Below, one piece after another: positions 14,835-25,119 of a stretch of DNA of 64,000 nt (position 1 is its first letter; each line of letters opens with the position of its first letter). Source of the stretch: an uncultured Bacteroidales bacterium (GTDB lineage: Bacteria > Bacteroidota > Bacteroidia > Bacteroidales > Paludibacteraceae); assembly GCA_902762355.1 (NCBI GenBank), contig CACWNR010000004.1:45883-109882 (forward strand). Direction: 5' to 3'. The position numbers and the translations under genes are program-made. A model generated the notes under the pieces. The model did no database searches and was not told the DNA's origin. It was given only the letters and a program-made list of their open reading frames with translations.

Positions 14835-17800
14835 TTGAAAAAACTCCTATACATAGTATTGTTGCTGTGGCTGCCGTTAGGAACGGTAGTTCAGCATACA
14901 TATGCCCAGAAGACGCTGAAGGAGCTCGTGGCGGAGGAGAAAGCGCGTAAGGAGGCGGAGAAGAAAGCCAAAGAGGAGGAGAAAGCGCGAGAGGAAGCGG
15001 AACGAGCTAAGAGAGAAGAGCAAAGAGCTAAGAGGGAAGAGCAACGGGCTAAGTTAGAAGCCGGTGAGCTGACGCCCGAGGAGGCGGCGGACTTCGTGAC
15101 GGAGACAGACAGCTCGTATTGGGCGCCGACGCGCGTGAAGCAACTCGGGGCGCAGAACTACGGCGAGTTGACACGCCCGAACAGTTCGCTCGATCTGAAT
15201 GATCCGGAAAACATCACCACCACCGTGGAGTACCAACCCGAGACGGGCACGTACGTCATCCGCACCAAACTCGGCGACACGGACATCACGACGCCGTACA
15301 TGCTCACGCAGGACGAGTACAACCACTACGCCGAGCGCCAGATCATGCATTCGTACTGGCAACAGAAGATTGGCGAAGTGGAGCACAACAACGAGAAGAA
15401 GTTCGACATTACGGACATGAAGTTCAACATCGGTCCGGCTGATAAAGTGTTCGGTCCGGGTGGTGTCCAACTGAAGATGCAGGGATCGGCCGAGTTGCTG
15501 TTCGGTTTCAAGCACCAATACATCAACAACCCCTCGCTCACTGTACGCGCGCGCAATAATAACATCTTCGATTTCGACGAGAAGATCCAGGCGAGCATCC
15601 AGGGTAAGGTGGGCTCGAAGCTCAATTTCAACATGAGTTATAACACGGAGGCATCGTTCGCCTTCGACCAGCAGAACCTCAAACTCAACTACAAGGGCGA
15701 AGAGGACGATATCATCCAGTCCCTCGAGGCGGGAAACGTGACGATGGACTTGCCCTCCAACCTCATCCGAGGCAGTCAGGCGCTGTTCGGTATCAAGGCA
15801 AACCTCAAATTCGGTAAGTTGAAGATCCAAGCTTTGGTGAGCCAGCAGAACAGTGAGGCGCAGACGGTGAGCAGTAAGGGCGGTGCGCAGATGACGAAGT
15901 TCGATGTGTCCGGCGATAACTACGACGAGAACCGACATTTCTTCCTCAGTCATTTCTTCCGCGATTTCTATGAGCGCGCGATGGAGACCGTGCCGTACGT
16001 GTCGAGTGGTTTCACGATCAATAAGATCGAGGTCTGGATCACAAACAAACGCGGTAACTACGACCAGGCACGTAATATCGTGGCATTCGTCGATCTGGGA
16101 GAGAACACGAGCCACACGCAGTACGCCTGGGGCGGCAGTCCGAGTGCTGCGCCGGATAACAAGACCAATGTACTCTACTCGACCGTGAGTGCGACCGATT
16201 TCCGTGATTTCCAGCAGACGACCTCGGCGCTCGAAGGGCTGGGCATGGAGAGCGGAACGGACTTCGAGAAAGTCGAGTCCGCGCGCCTGCTGACGAGCGG
16301 TGAGTACACGCTCAACAGTGCGTTGGGTTATATATCGCTCAAGTCGGCGCTCAACCAAGACGAGGTGCTCGCCGTGGCATTCGAATATACGTATAACGGT
16401 CAGGTGTATCAGGTGGGTGAGTTCTCGACGGATAACGTGGCGGACACGGCTACCAGTCTCTCGCCGAAGACCCCGTCTGCGTTGGCATTGAAGATGTTGA
16501 AGTCCAGCGCCAACGCGCCGCGATTTAAGAACCGAGGCACGTGGGACTTGATGATGAAGAACATATACTCTTTGGGGGCGACATCGATCCAGCAGGATAA
16601 GTTCGAGCTCTACGTGACCTACCGTAATGACTCGGTCGGCACGGATCTGCAGTACCTCGACGAAGGACCGATCAAGGGCAAACAACTGCTGCGCGTGATG
16701 AACCTCGACCGCCTCGACCAGAAGCATAACATCACCTCCGACGGACGATTCGACTTCATCGAAGGTCTGACGGTGTACTCGAGCGGCGGTAAGATCATCT
16801 TCCCGGTGCTGGAGCCTTTCGGTAGTCACTTGGCAGCGACCTTGGGCAACGACCCTGCGTTGACAGCCAAATACTGCTTCCAAGAACTGTACGACTCGAC
16901 GCTCGTGGTGGCGCAGGAGTTGAGCGAGAAGAATAAGTTCCACCTGACCGGTAAGTACAAAGGTACGAACGGCAGCGAGATCCGTCTGGGCGCGATGAAC
17001 GTGCCGCGCGGATCGGTGACCGTCACCGCCGGTGGTGCCACCCTCATCGAGAACGTGGACTACACCGTGGACTACACGATGGGAACGGTGACGATCCTCA
17101 ACACGTCGATCCTCGAGTCCGGTACGAACGTTGATGTCAAGTTGGAGAACCAATCAACCTTCTCCATGCAGCGTAAGAGTCTCTTCGGTGCGCACCTCGA
17201 GTATGAGTTCAACAAAGACCTCGTCATCGGCGGTACGATCATGCACCTGCGCGAGCGTCCGTTGACCACGAAAGTGAACACGGGTTCAGAGCCACTGGCG
17301 AACACGATCTGGGGTGTGAACGGAAGCTGGAAGACCGAACTGCAGTGGCTCACCAATGCCATCGATAAGATCCCTTGGATCACGGCGACCGCTCCTTCTA
17401 CGTTCCAGATCAGCGCCGAGTTCGCGCATCTCATCCCGGGTCACACCCGCGATGTGGGCTCCGTCGGAACGGCGTACATAGACGATTTTGAAAACACGAC
17501 CACCAATATCGACGTGCATTATCCGAGTTATTGGTTCTTAGCCTCCACGCCGACGGTCTTCCCGGAATCGAAGATCAACCTCACGCGTGACACAGCGGCG
17601 TATAACATCAACCGCGCGCACATCGGTTGGTTCGCCGTCGACCCTATCTTCGGTTACCCGCAGTCGAACACACCGGCGCACCTGCGCGATGACCTGCGAG
17701 CACTCAGTGACCACCGTACACGTATCGTCTATCAGGATGAGATCTACCCAAACCGCCAGGAAGCAAGCAACGTGGATACGAAGTTAGCCGTCCTCAACCT

Positions 17801-20800
17801 GGCGTACTACCCCGAGGAGCGCGGTCCGTATAACCTCAATGCGAGCGAACTCAATGCGGACGGTAAACTCAAGAACCCGAAGCAGCGTTGGGGTGGTATC
17901 ATGCGGCGACTGGATAACACGGATTTTGAGAAAGCCAATATCGAGTATATTCAGTTCTGGCTGATGGATCCGGCACTCACCAACCCAGAGCATGCGACCG
18001 ATTACGAAGGTGTGCTGTACTTCAACCTCGGTGACGTGAGTGAGGATATCTTACGGGACGGCAAGAAATCGTTTGAGCACGGTATGCCGCTCGCCGAGAC
18101 CGATCAGGGACGTATCGAGCCGACGTTCTGGGGTAACGTACCGCGTACGACGAGTACGGTGGTGGCGTTCAGTAACGAAGCCGGTTCACGTCCGCGTCAG
18201 GACGTGGGTCTGGATGGTCTTCCTAATGATCAGGAGTTCACATGGCCGGCCTATAAGAAATTCTTGGACGACGTGGATGCTGTCCTCAGTCCGGCAACCA
18301 AGGCAAAGTGGGCGAGCGATGCTTTCTCCCCGCTCAATGACCCGGCCGGCGATAACTACCATTACTACCGAGGCACGGACTACGACGAGCAGGAGGTAGC
18401 GATCCTCGACCGTTACAAGCATTATAACGGCACCGAAGGTAACTCGCCCGCTTCCGAACAGCAGACGGAGAGTTACGGTACGGCCGCAACCCTGACACCG
18501 GATATCGAAGATATCAATCAAGATAACACGCTCAATGAGTACGAGCGGTACTATGAGTATAAGGTCATCCTCCGCCCCGATATGATGGAGGTGGGTAAGC
18601 AGAACATCACCGAGAAGAAGATCCGCAAGGTCAGTCTGCGTGACGGAACGACCGCCGAGGTGGCGTGGTATCAGTTCAAGATCCCTCTCCGCGGCGACAG
18701 CGCGACGGTGCGTAAGGAAGGATCGATACGTAACTGGAAATCTATCCGCTTCATGCGTATGTACATGACGGGCTTTGCGCACGAGACCCACCTGCGTTTC
18801 GCTACGCTCGATCTGGTGCGCGGCGACTGGCGTCAGTACACGCGCGATCTGGCTCCGGTAGGTGTGCCGGTTAACAAGGGCGCTTCGATCAGCGTACAGA
18901 CCGTCAATATCGAGGAGAACAGCACCCGTACGCCGATCAATTACGTGCTGCCGCCGGGTGTGACGCGTCAGACCGACCCGGGTCAAGCACAACTCATCGC
19001 CCAGAACGAACAAGCGATGGTGCTCCGCGTGATGAACCTCAGTCCGAACGATGCAAGGGCGATGTATAAGAACACCGGTTACGACCTGCGGCAGTACAAG
19101 AACCTGCAGATGTTCGTGCATGCCGAGCAGATGACGTCGATCGATCCCGATCTGCGGGACGGTGACCTCACCTGCTTCATCCGTATGGGTTCAGACTTGC
19201 GCAATAACTACTACGAATACGAGATCCCGTTGCATCTGACTGCACCGGGTCAATACAATAACAACTCTGCCGCCGATCGTGAACTCGTTTGGCCGACGCA
19301 GAACATGTTCGATTTCCCGCTCCAAGCCCTCACGGCAGCCAAGATGGCGCGTAATAAAGCCAAACGAGCCGGTAACGAAGGCGTGGGTAACACGATCCCG
19401 TACGTCATCTATGATGACGCGAACGATAAACCGCAGAACAAGATCACCGTGCTCGGTAACCCGACGCTGGAGGAGATCAGTTCAATCATGATCGGTGTGC
19501 GCAACCACGGCCAGCACGATGCGAGCGGTGAGATATGGGTGAACGAGTTACGTCTGTGTCAATTCAACGAACAAGGCGGTGTAGCGGCGATGGCGAACGC
19601 CTCGCTGGCCATCAGTGACATCGCGCAGGTGAACGTAGCCGGTCGTCTGGAGACTGCAGGGTACGGTTCGATCGAGTCCAACGTCTTGGATCGAAACATG
19701 GATAATTTCTACCAACTGTCCGTGAGTGCTGCCCTTGAGGCCGGTCGTCTCTTCCCGGAGAAAGCGAAGATACAGATGCCGTTGTACGTGTCGTACAGCA
19801 ACGAGACCACCTCACCGGACTACGACCCGCTCGATACCGACGTCAAGCTCAAAGCGACACTCGACACCTACGACACCAAAGAGGAGAAAGACTCGATCAG
19901 GCAGTTGACTAACACCGTCCATGAGGCGACGTCCTTCTCCGTGTCCAATCTGAAGGTCAATATACACTCGAAGAAGAAGGACATGTTCTACGACCCAGCT
20001 AACTTCTCTATCTCCGCGTCGTACAACAAGCAGAACGAGCACTCGCCCGATATGGAGACCAACGTCACAACCGATCATAGAGGTTCGTTCACCTATGCCT
20101 ATAACTTCAACCCAAAGCCCTGGGAACCGTTCAGTAAGGTAGAGAAAGTGAGCAAAGTGAAGGTGCTCAAAGAGATGAACTTCTACTACTTGCCGCAGTC
20201 GTGGTCGTTCAATACGAACATGCACCGTACCTTCAGTCATATGAAGATGCGTGACCTGACAGGCAACGGCTTTGACGCCGCCGATCTGACGTACAGCAAG
20301 GACTTCACCTGGGATCGTAATGTGGATTTCAAGTACGACCTGACGAAGAATATGAAGTTCAGCTTCCAGTCAGCGATGAATGCCATCATCGATGAAGGTA
20401 AGTACACGCCGGAGATTCTCAAAGGCCAGTATTTCGACGCCGACTTCAACCACGATAAGTACGAGGCATGGAAAGATACGATCCAGCACTCGCTGGCTAA
20501 GTGGGGTAAGCCGTACACGTACCAACAGGTGTTCACCGCGTCGTGGAACGTGCCGTTCAACCGCGTGCCGGGACTCGATGCACTCACTGCTAACGCGTCC
20601 TATAACGCGAACTATAACTGGACACGAACGGCTTCGTCGCTCAACGGTATCGATCGCGGTAACACGGTGAGCAGCGTACAGACCTGGCAGGTGGACGGAA
20701 GTATCAATTTCGAGAGTTGGTACGGCAAGTCCAAGTACTGGAAATCGATGACGCAGCGCTATACAGGTCGTGGTTCGCGGCGTTCCTTCAAGCCCAAGAA

Positions 20801-22463
20801 CTACACGCAGACCATCGCACTGGAGAAGGGCAAAGCCGTGGAGATCACCCACCGTCTGAACAGCGAGACGATCAGCGTCACCGTGGCGGACTCGACCGGC
20901 AAAGCGATTCCTGTTTCGTTCAAGCCTGCCGGTAACACGAAGATCTCTATCACGCCGAAAGCGGACTGCGCGAAGGCCACCATCACCGTCACGACCAGAG
21001 ACCCGAACGAACGGACACCGGCGCAGATAACAGGCGACATGTTCACCTATGTCGGTACCCTCATCCGCCGTCTACAAGTCACCTATCGGGAGACGAACTC
21101 TATGACCCTACCGGGCTTCATGCCGGAGGCCGGATTCATGGGTCAGCGTAAGACCGAAGGCGGGTATGCACCGGGCTTTGATTTTGCGTTCGGTTTCATC
21201 CCGAGCAACATGATGGAGCGTGCGCTGAAGAACAACTGGCTCTCGGGCGACACCTCGATCGTACAACCCGCCATCCGGGCACATACCTCGGATCTGGATA
21301 TCAAGTTGACTCTTGAACCGCTGCCGGGACTCAAGATCCAGATGAGCGGTAAGCGCTACATGGCCTCCTCGACCTCGATCACCTATAGTTACGGTGATCC
21401 GCAAGAGATAACGACCGGTTCGTTCAACATCACGCAGGTAGCGATCGGAACAATCTTCAGTCGTGTCGGTAAGCAGGAGGAGAACTTCGCCAACAGTGCG
21501 TACGATCGGTTCCTCGCCAACCGCGAGATCATCGCCGGACGTGTGCAGGATCAGTATAAAGACGTCACTCTACCCGATGCCGGTTTCATGCGCGGTACGG
21601 TCTTCCCAGGACAGAAATACGACCCCGCTAAGCATGGCCGTGTCAGCCGTTCGTCGGCCGATGTGCTCGTGCCGGCATTCCTCTCCGCATACACCGGACG
21701 GAACCCCGAGAAAGTGAGCCTCAACCCGTTCCTCGGCATCCTGAGTATCCTACCGAACTGGTCGGTGACCTTCGACGGGCTGGGTAAGTTACCGTGGATC
21801 AAAGACCACTTCAAGTCCGTCACCCTCACGCATGCGTACACCTGTAAGTACGCCATCGGTTCGTTCGGTTCGTACTCCACCTGGGTGGGCGCCGACGGCG
21901 ATAATAAGCAAGTCGGTTTCGTTCGTGACGTGACGACCGACACCCCGCGTCCGAGTGCGGCATACGACATCTCTAACGTCACCCTCACCGAGGCGTTCTC
22001 GCCGTTGATCGGACTGAACCTGACGATGAAGAACTCGCTCAATCTCAAGGCCGAGTACCGTAAGCAGCGTAACTTAGCGCTCAACGTGACGTCCGTGCAG
22101 TTGACAGAAGGCCATACGTCGGAATTTGTCATCGGCGGCGGTTACACGATCAAGAACCTCAACTTCATCACCAAGAAGAAAGACGGCGGAGAGAAGAAAG
22201 TGAGCAACGACCTCAAGATCCAAGTCGATCTGTCGTACAAGGATGTGAAGATGCTGCTCCGTAAAGTGGACGAGGGGCTCACGCAGGCTTCGAGCGGTAA
22301 TAAAGTGTTTGCGATTAAGATCTCGGCGGACTACGTACTCAGCCAGAAGATCAACCTGCAGCTCTTCTACGACCATCAGGGTACCACGCCGCTTATCTCG
22401 TCGAGCTATCCTGTCAAGGCAGATAACGTGGGACTTAATATCAAACTGATGCTGACACGATGA
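14835..22463 (+). CDS. sprA: SprA/Sov-type outer membrane translocon of the type IX secretion system
   Basis: A very large protein of 2542 residues, near the usual length of SprA (Sov in Porphyromonas). SprA forms the large outer membrane channel of the type IX secretion system. A signal peptide (residues 1-25, ending TYAQ) is followed by a charged Lys/Glu/Arg/Ala coiled region (about 28-76). Long stretches with alternating polar/hydrophobic strands then follow, and the chain ends in a beta-strand (VGLNIKLMLTR). Gene order ruvA-sprA is a frequent arrangement in Bacteroidota (from memory). The start is TTG at 14835, with no base between it and the ruvA stop. Residues 57-72 come from heptanucleotide repeats (RAKREEQ twice). 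Confidence 0.92.
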   Translation: MKKLLYIVLLLWLPLGTVVQHTYAQKTLKELVAEEKARKEAEKKAKEEEKAREEAERAKREEQRAKREEQRAKLEAGELTPEEAADFVTETDSSYWAPTRVKQLGAQNYGELTRPNSSLDLNDPENITTTVEYQPETGTYVIRTKLGDTDITTPYMLTQDEYNHYAERQIMHSYWQQKIGEVEHNNEKKFDITDMKFNIGPADKVFGPGGVQLKMQGSAELLFGFKHQYINNPSLTVRARNNNIFDFDEKIQASIQGKVGSKLNFNMSYNTEASFAFDQQNLKLNYKGEEDDIIQSLEAGNVTMDLPSNLIRGSQALFGIKANLKFGKLKIQALVSQQNSEAQTVSSKGGAQMTKFDVSGDNYDENRHFFLSHFFRDFYERAMETVPYVSSGFTINKIEVWITNKRGNYDQARNIVAFVDLGENTSHTQYAWGGSPSAAPDNKTNVLYSTVSATDFRDFQQTTSALEGLGMESGTDFEKVESARLLTSGEYTLNSALGYISLKSALNQDEVLAVAFEYTYNGQVYQVGEFSTDNVADTATSLSPKTPSALALKMLKSSANAPRFKNRGTWDLMMKNIYSLGATSIQQDKFELYVTYRNDSVGTDLQYLDEGPIKGKQLLRVMNLDRLDQKHNITSDGRFDFIEGLTVYSSGGKIIFPVLEPFGSHLAATLGNDPALTAKYCFQELYDSTLVVAQELSEKNKFHLTGKYKGTNGSEIRLGAMNVPRGSVTVTAGGATLIENVDYTVDYTMGTVTILNTSILESGTNVDVKLENQSTFSMQRKSLFGAHLEYEFNKDLVIGGTIMHLRERPLTTKVNTGSEPLANTIWGVNGSWKTELQWLTNAIDKIPWITATAPSTFQISAEFAHLIPGHTRDVGSVGTAYIDDFENTTTNIDVHYPSYWFLASTPTVFPESKINLTRDTAAYNINRAHIGWFAVDPIFGYPQSNTPAHLRDDLRALSDHRTRIVYQDEIYPNRQEASNVDTKLAVLNLAYYPEERGPYNLNASELNADGKLKNPKQRWGGIMRRLDNTDFEKANIEYIQFWLMDPALTNPEHATDYEGVLYFNLGDVSEDILRDGKKSFEHGMPLAETDQGRIEPTFWGNVPRTTSTVVAFSNEAGSRPRQDVGLDGLPNDQEFTWPAYKKFLDDVDAVLSPATKAKWASDAFSPLNDPAGDNYHYYRGTDYDEQEVAILDRYKHYNGTEGNSPASEQQTESYGTAATLTPDIEDINQDNTLNEYERYYEYKVILRPDMMEVGKQNITEKKIRKVSLRDGTTAEVAWYQFKIPLRGDSATVRKEGSIRNWKSIRFMRMYMTGFAHETHLRFATLDLVRGDWRQYTRDLAPVGVPVNKGASISVQTVNIEENSTRTPINYVLPPGVTRQTDPGQAQLIAQNEQAMVLRVMNLSPNDARAMYKNTGYDLRQYKNLQMFVHAEQMTSIDPDLRDGDLTCFIRMGSDLRNNYYEYEIPLHLTAPGQYNNNSAADRELVWPTQNMFDFPLQALTAAKMARNKAKRAGNEGVGNTIPYVIYDDANDKPQNKITVLGNPTLEEISSIMIGVRNHGQHDASGEIWVNELRLCQFNEQGGVAAMANASLAISDIAQVNVAGRLETAGYGSIESNVLDRNMDNFYQLSVSAALEAGRLFPEKAKIQMPLYVSYSNETTSPDYDPLDTDVKLKATLDTYDTKEEKDSIRQLTNTVHEATSFSVSNLKVNIHSKKKDMFYDPANFSISASYNKQNEHSPDMETNVTTDHRGSFTYAYNFNPKPWEPFSKVEKVSKVKVLKEMNFYYLPQSWSFNTNMHRTFSHMKMRDLTGNGFDAADLTYSKDFTWDRNVDFKYDLTKNMKFSFQSAMNAIIDEGKYTPEILKGQYFDADFNHDKYEAWKDTIQHSLAKWGKPYTYQQVFTASWNVPFNRVPGLDALTANASYNANYNWTRTASSLNGIDRGNTVSSVQTWQVDGSINFESWYGKSKYWKSMTQRYTGRGSRRSFKPKNYTQTIALEKGKAVEITHRLNSETISVTVADSTGKAIPVSFKPAGNTKISITPKADCAKATITVTTRDPNERTPAQITGDMFTYVGTLIRRLQVTYRETNSMTLPGFMPEAGFMGQRKTEGGYAPGFDFAFGFIPSNMMERALKNNWLSGDTSIVQPAIRAHTSDLDIKLTLEPLPGLKIQMSGKRYMASSTSITYSYGDPQEITTGSFNITQVAIGTIFSRVGKQEENFANSAYDRFLANREIIAGRVQDQYKDVTLPDAGFMRGTVFPGQKYDPAKHGRVSRSSADVLVPAFLSAYTGRNPEKVSLNPFLGILSILPNWSVTFDGLGKLPWIKDHFKSVTLTHAYTCKYAIGSFGSYSTWVGADGDNKQVGFVRDVTTDTPRPSAAYDISNVTLTEAFSPLIGLNLTMKNSLNLKAEYRKQRNLALNVTSVQLTEGHTSEFVIGGGYTIKNLNFITKKKDGGEKKVSNDLKIQVDLSYKDVKMLLRKVDEGLTQASSGNKVFAIKISADYVLSQKINLQLFYDHQGTTPLISSSYPVKADNVGLNIKLMLTR
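15004..15052. repeat. Heptanucleotide repeats in sprA coiled region
   Basis: Seven 7-base units of the form GAGCTAA/GAGAGAA/GAGCAAA. Every three units repeat as a 21-base block, giving the heptapeptide RAKREEQ. A DNA period of seven and a coiled-coil period of seven residues coincide here. Confidence 0.85.
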
Positions 22464-22921
22464 TGCGAATCGGAATCATAGGAGCTGAATCAACGGGTAA
22501 AACAACGTTAGCCAAAGAGTTAGCGGAGAAATACCACGGAACCTATGTGCCGGAATACGCGCGGGAGTATGTGGAGCAAAAAGGGACGACGGAGGTCACG
22601 TATGAGGAGCTATGCGAGATAGCCCGCTATCAAATTGAGGAGTTAGAGAAACAGCCGGATGGACTGTATATCTTTGACACCGAACTGATCATCACAAAGG
22701 TATGGTTCGATTACGCGTTCGGGCATTGGCCGGAGTGGTTGGATAAGGCGATCAAGGACTACCCGATGGATCTGTACGTGATCCTCTATCCGGACATCCC
22801 GTGGGTGCCGGACAATGCGCGCAGCAACGGCTCGGATGCGATACGATTAGAGCTCTTTGAGCGGTATAAGAAAGAGGTGGAGGCGCTGGGCATTGAGCAT
22901 TATTTGGTGAAACACAATTAA
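22460..22921 (+). CDS. NadR-like P-loop nucleoside kinase
   Basis: A small P-loop ATPase of 153 residues related to the ribosylnicotinamide kinase domain of NadR. GIIGAESTGKTTLAKELAEK is the Walker A region, and YVPEYAREYVEQKG and IFDTELIITKVW are typical of the family. It may phosphorylate nicotinamide riboside in NAD salvage. It begins inside the sprA stop (ATGA overlap). It ends at YLVKHN, shorter than most relatives (about 175-190 residues from memory), and lacks their last helix, so a C-terminal truncation is possible. Confidence 0.8.
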   Translation: MMRIGIIGAESTGKTTLAKELAEKYHGTYVPEYAREYVEQKGTTEVTYEELCEIARYQIEELEKQPDGLYIFDTELIITKVWFDYAFGHWPEWLDKAIKDYPMDLYVILYPDIPWVPDNARSNGSDAIRLELFERYKKEVEALGIEHYLVKHN

Positions 22922-22956
22922 TTAACCCGATATATTAACTTAAATTCAAAACAACC

Positions 22957-24318
22957 ATGAGTAGTTTTAGTGCACAAGACCTTGAGCAATTACAAGCTCG
23001 CGGTATTTCTGTGGAAAAAGCGGAGGCTCAACTGGAGTGTTTCCGTAATGGTTTTCCCGAGTTAGACATCGTTGCTCCGGCATCGACGAAGAAGGGCATT
23101 TTGGCTCCGAAACGTGCCGAGCAGGAGGAGTACATCGCTGCATGGCAAAAGTATCTGGAAGAGGGTCATAAGATCCTTAAGTTCGTTCCGGCTTCGGGTG
23201 CGGCCAGCCGTATGTTCAAGAACCTGTTTCAGTACCTGGAGGATGGTATCGAGACGCCGTTCATTCAGGATTTCCTAGCACACAAAGACCAGTTCGCTTT
23301 CGGTCCTCAGTTGGCAGGCAAGGAGGGTCAAGAGGCCGTTCGTTATCTGCTGAACGACATGCATTATGGTGAACTGCCGAAGGGTTTGCTCTTATTCCAT
23401 AAATATCGCGATGGCGCGCGTACGCCCGCGTTGGAGCATCTGGTAGAGGGTGCGCAGTACTGCGTGGCACCGGCAAAGAAAGGTGAGAAACCGACCGTTT
23501 ATCTGCATTTTACGGTAAGCCATGACCATCTGCCGCTCTTCCGTCAGCACATCGCCGACAACCTCGCTAAGTTCGAGGACAAATACGGCGTGAAGTATGA
23601 CGTGACGTTCAGTGAGCAGCTGCCGAGTACGGATACGCTGGCTGCTAATCCCGACGGTACGCCGTTCCGTACCAAAGACGGTAAGTTACTCTTCCGTCCG
23701 GGCGGTCACGGTGCACTCATCGAGAACCTCAACCAGCAGGATGCCGATATCGTCTTCATCAAGAATATCGACAACGTAGTACCCGATCGTCTGAAAAAAG
23801 ACACGATCCGTTACAAACAGATCCTCGCCGGAGTACTCGTTACGGAGCAGAAACGTGTGTTCGAGGCACTGAAAGATCCTAACTTGAGTGATGAAGAGCG
23901 CGCTAAACTGAATCGTCCTATCCGCGTATGCGGTGTGGTAAAGAACACAGGCGAACCCGGTGGTGGACCGTTCTTGGTTCGTGAAGAAGATGGTTCGATC
24001 TCTTGCCAGATTCTCGAGAGCACCCAGATCAGCGATCCGGAATTGATGAAGCAGAGTACCCACTTCAACCCCGTTGATCTCGTTTGCGCCATCCGTGACT
24101 ACGAAGGCAAGCCGTTTGACCTGCCGAAATATGTGGATCCGAAGACCGGCTTTATCTCCAACAAGAGTAAGGACGGTAAAGAACTGCTGGCACTCGAGTT
24201 GCCGGGTCTCTGGAACGGTGCCATGAGCCGCTGGAACACCATCTTCGTAGAGGTTCCGGTTTCGACCTTCAACCCTGTGAAGACGGTCAATGACCTGCTC
24301 CGCGAGCAACACCAATAA
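22957..24318 (+). CDS. DUF4301 family protein
   Basis: A 453-residue cytoplasmic protein of the Bacteroidota family DUF4301, whose function is unknown to me. Recognisable parts are FVPASGAASRMFKNLFQYLE near residues 74-93, the long middle PTVYLHFTVSHDHLPLF, LLFRPGGHGALIENLNQQDA, and VCGVVKNTGEPGGGPF. The fold hinted at is nucleotidyltransferase-like (the Gly-rich GHGALIENL and IVFIKNIDNV stretch), but this is inference. It follows the nadR-like gene after 35 bases and is closed by a strong terminator. Confidence 0.85.
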   Translation: MSSFSAQDLEQLQARGISVEKAEAQLECFRNGFPELDIVAPASTKKGILAPKRAEQEEYIAAWQKYLEEGHKILKFVPASGAASRMFKNLFQYLEDGIETPFIQDFLAHKDQFAFGPQLAGKEGQEAVRYLLNDMHYGELPKGLLLFHKYRDGARTPALEHLVEGAQYCVAPAKKGEKPTVYLHFTVSHDHLPLFRQHIADNLAKFEDKYGVKYDVTFSEQLPSTDTLAANPDGTPFRTKDGKLLFRPGGHGALIENLNQQDADIVFIKNIDNVVPDRLKKDTIRYKQILAGVLVTEQKRVFEALKDPNLSDEERAKLNRPIRVCGVVKNTGEPGGGPFLVREEDGSISCQILESTQISDPELMKQSTHFNPVDLVCAIRDYEGKPFDLPKYVDPKTGFISNKSKDGKELLALELPGLWNGAMSRWNTIFVEVPVSTFNPVKTVNDLLREQHQ

Positions 24319-24323
24319 AAAGA

Positions 24324-24353
24324 AAGGCTGCCGGTTGGCAGCCTTCTTTTTTT
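24324..24353. terminator. Bidirectional intrinsic terminator
   Basis: Stem GGCTGCC (24326-24332) and GGCAGCC (24337-24343) with a GGTT loop, extended by two A-T pairs. A T-run follows on the plus strand. An A-run on the other side would serve the minus-strand DUF5020 gene, which ends at 24352. Confidence 0.9.
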
Positions 24354-25119
24354 AATCAAACGTCCATTTGATACCGAGGCAGGGGTTGCACATAAAGCCC
24401 TTGCCGGTGAAGTTATAACTGAACTCGATCTCGGTGCCGATATTGAGATTTGGGCACTTGAACCACCGGCCTACATTGTACCACAGCTGCGGTTCACTGA
24501 TGAGCACCACGTCCTGTTGGCCGCTGAGTTTCTCGCCCCATATATCGAGGAAGCCCGAGAAGCGGAGCCCCGGAGCCGTACAGAAATCATCGCAGCCCCA
24601 GACGAAAGTGAACTGGATCGGGACGTTATTATGGATGCCGTTACCCTCGCTGAGGATGTACTTATAGAGCAGCTCGAGATTGAAGATGTTCTTGAAGTCA
24701 CTCGTATGGAGACAGTAGTTGAGTCCGACCAGCGCGGCGTGGTTGATGCCGTAACCGCCTAAGGCACCGCCGGCACCCTTATAGATACCCAGACCGCCGT
24801 TGTACTCCACCTGCACACTCAGGTCGCGGGCTTTCGTGTTCTGCCAGAAATTAAGACACCGCGCGATCTCTCCGTACGCCAAGAAAGGCGTGTTCTTCGG
24901 GTCGTTGGGGTGAATGTTATAGTCAAAATCGATGAAGGCAAAAGTCGAGCCCCACGGGTCGGCATAGAAGAGCTCCAAAGTCGTGGTCATGCGGTTCGAG
25001 CGCTGGTTAGGACACGCCGTACCCAGACTACCGAAATCGTAGTAGATCTGCAGGTTCGTGCCCGCGAAGAGCATGGAACAAGGAACCAGGAGCAAAGATA
25101 ATAAGAGATATTTTTTCAT
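24352..25119 (-). CDS. DUF5020 family outer membrane protein
   Basis: A 255-residue exported protein with signal peptide MKKYLLLSLLLVPCSMLFAG. It resembles family DUF5020, which is related to Tsx-like nucleoside channels. NLQIYYDFGSLG at the mature N-terminus, SSTFAFIDFDYN-like strands, and the aromatic ends of successive strands suggest a small outer membrane beta-barrel. The last residues (LGIKWTFD) fit a barrel-closing strand. It overlaps the upstream nuclease gene by four bases (ATGA). A nuclease plus a nucleoside channel would make a nucleic-acid scavenging pair (inference). Confidence 0.8.
   Translation of the reverse strand: MKKYLLLSLLLVPCSMLFAGTNLQIYYDFGSLGTACPNQRSNRMTTTLELFYADPWGSTFAFIDFDYNIHPNDPKNTPFLAYGEIARCLNFWQNTKARDLSVQVEYNGGLGIYKGAGGALGGYGINHAALVGLNYCLHTSDFKNIFNLELLYKYILSEGNGIHNNVPIQFTFVWGCDDFCTAPGLRFSGFLDIWGEKLSGQQDVVLISEPQLWYNVGRWFKCPNLNIGTEIEFSYNFTGKGFMCNPCLGIKWTFD

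Noticed and set aside
15054-17153. A 699-codon open frame on the minus strand opposite sprA
   Set aside because: It is the antisense of a G+C-rich coding region with regular codons. The translation is rich in Arg, Val, His and Leu with no domain or export signal, and sprA is clearly the gene.
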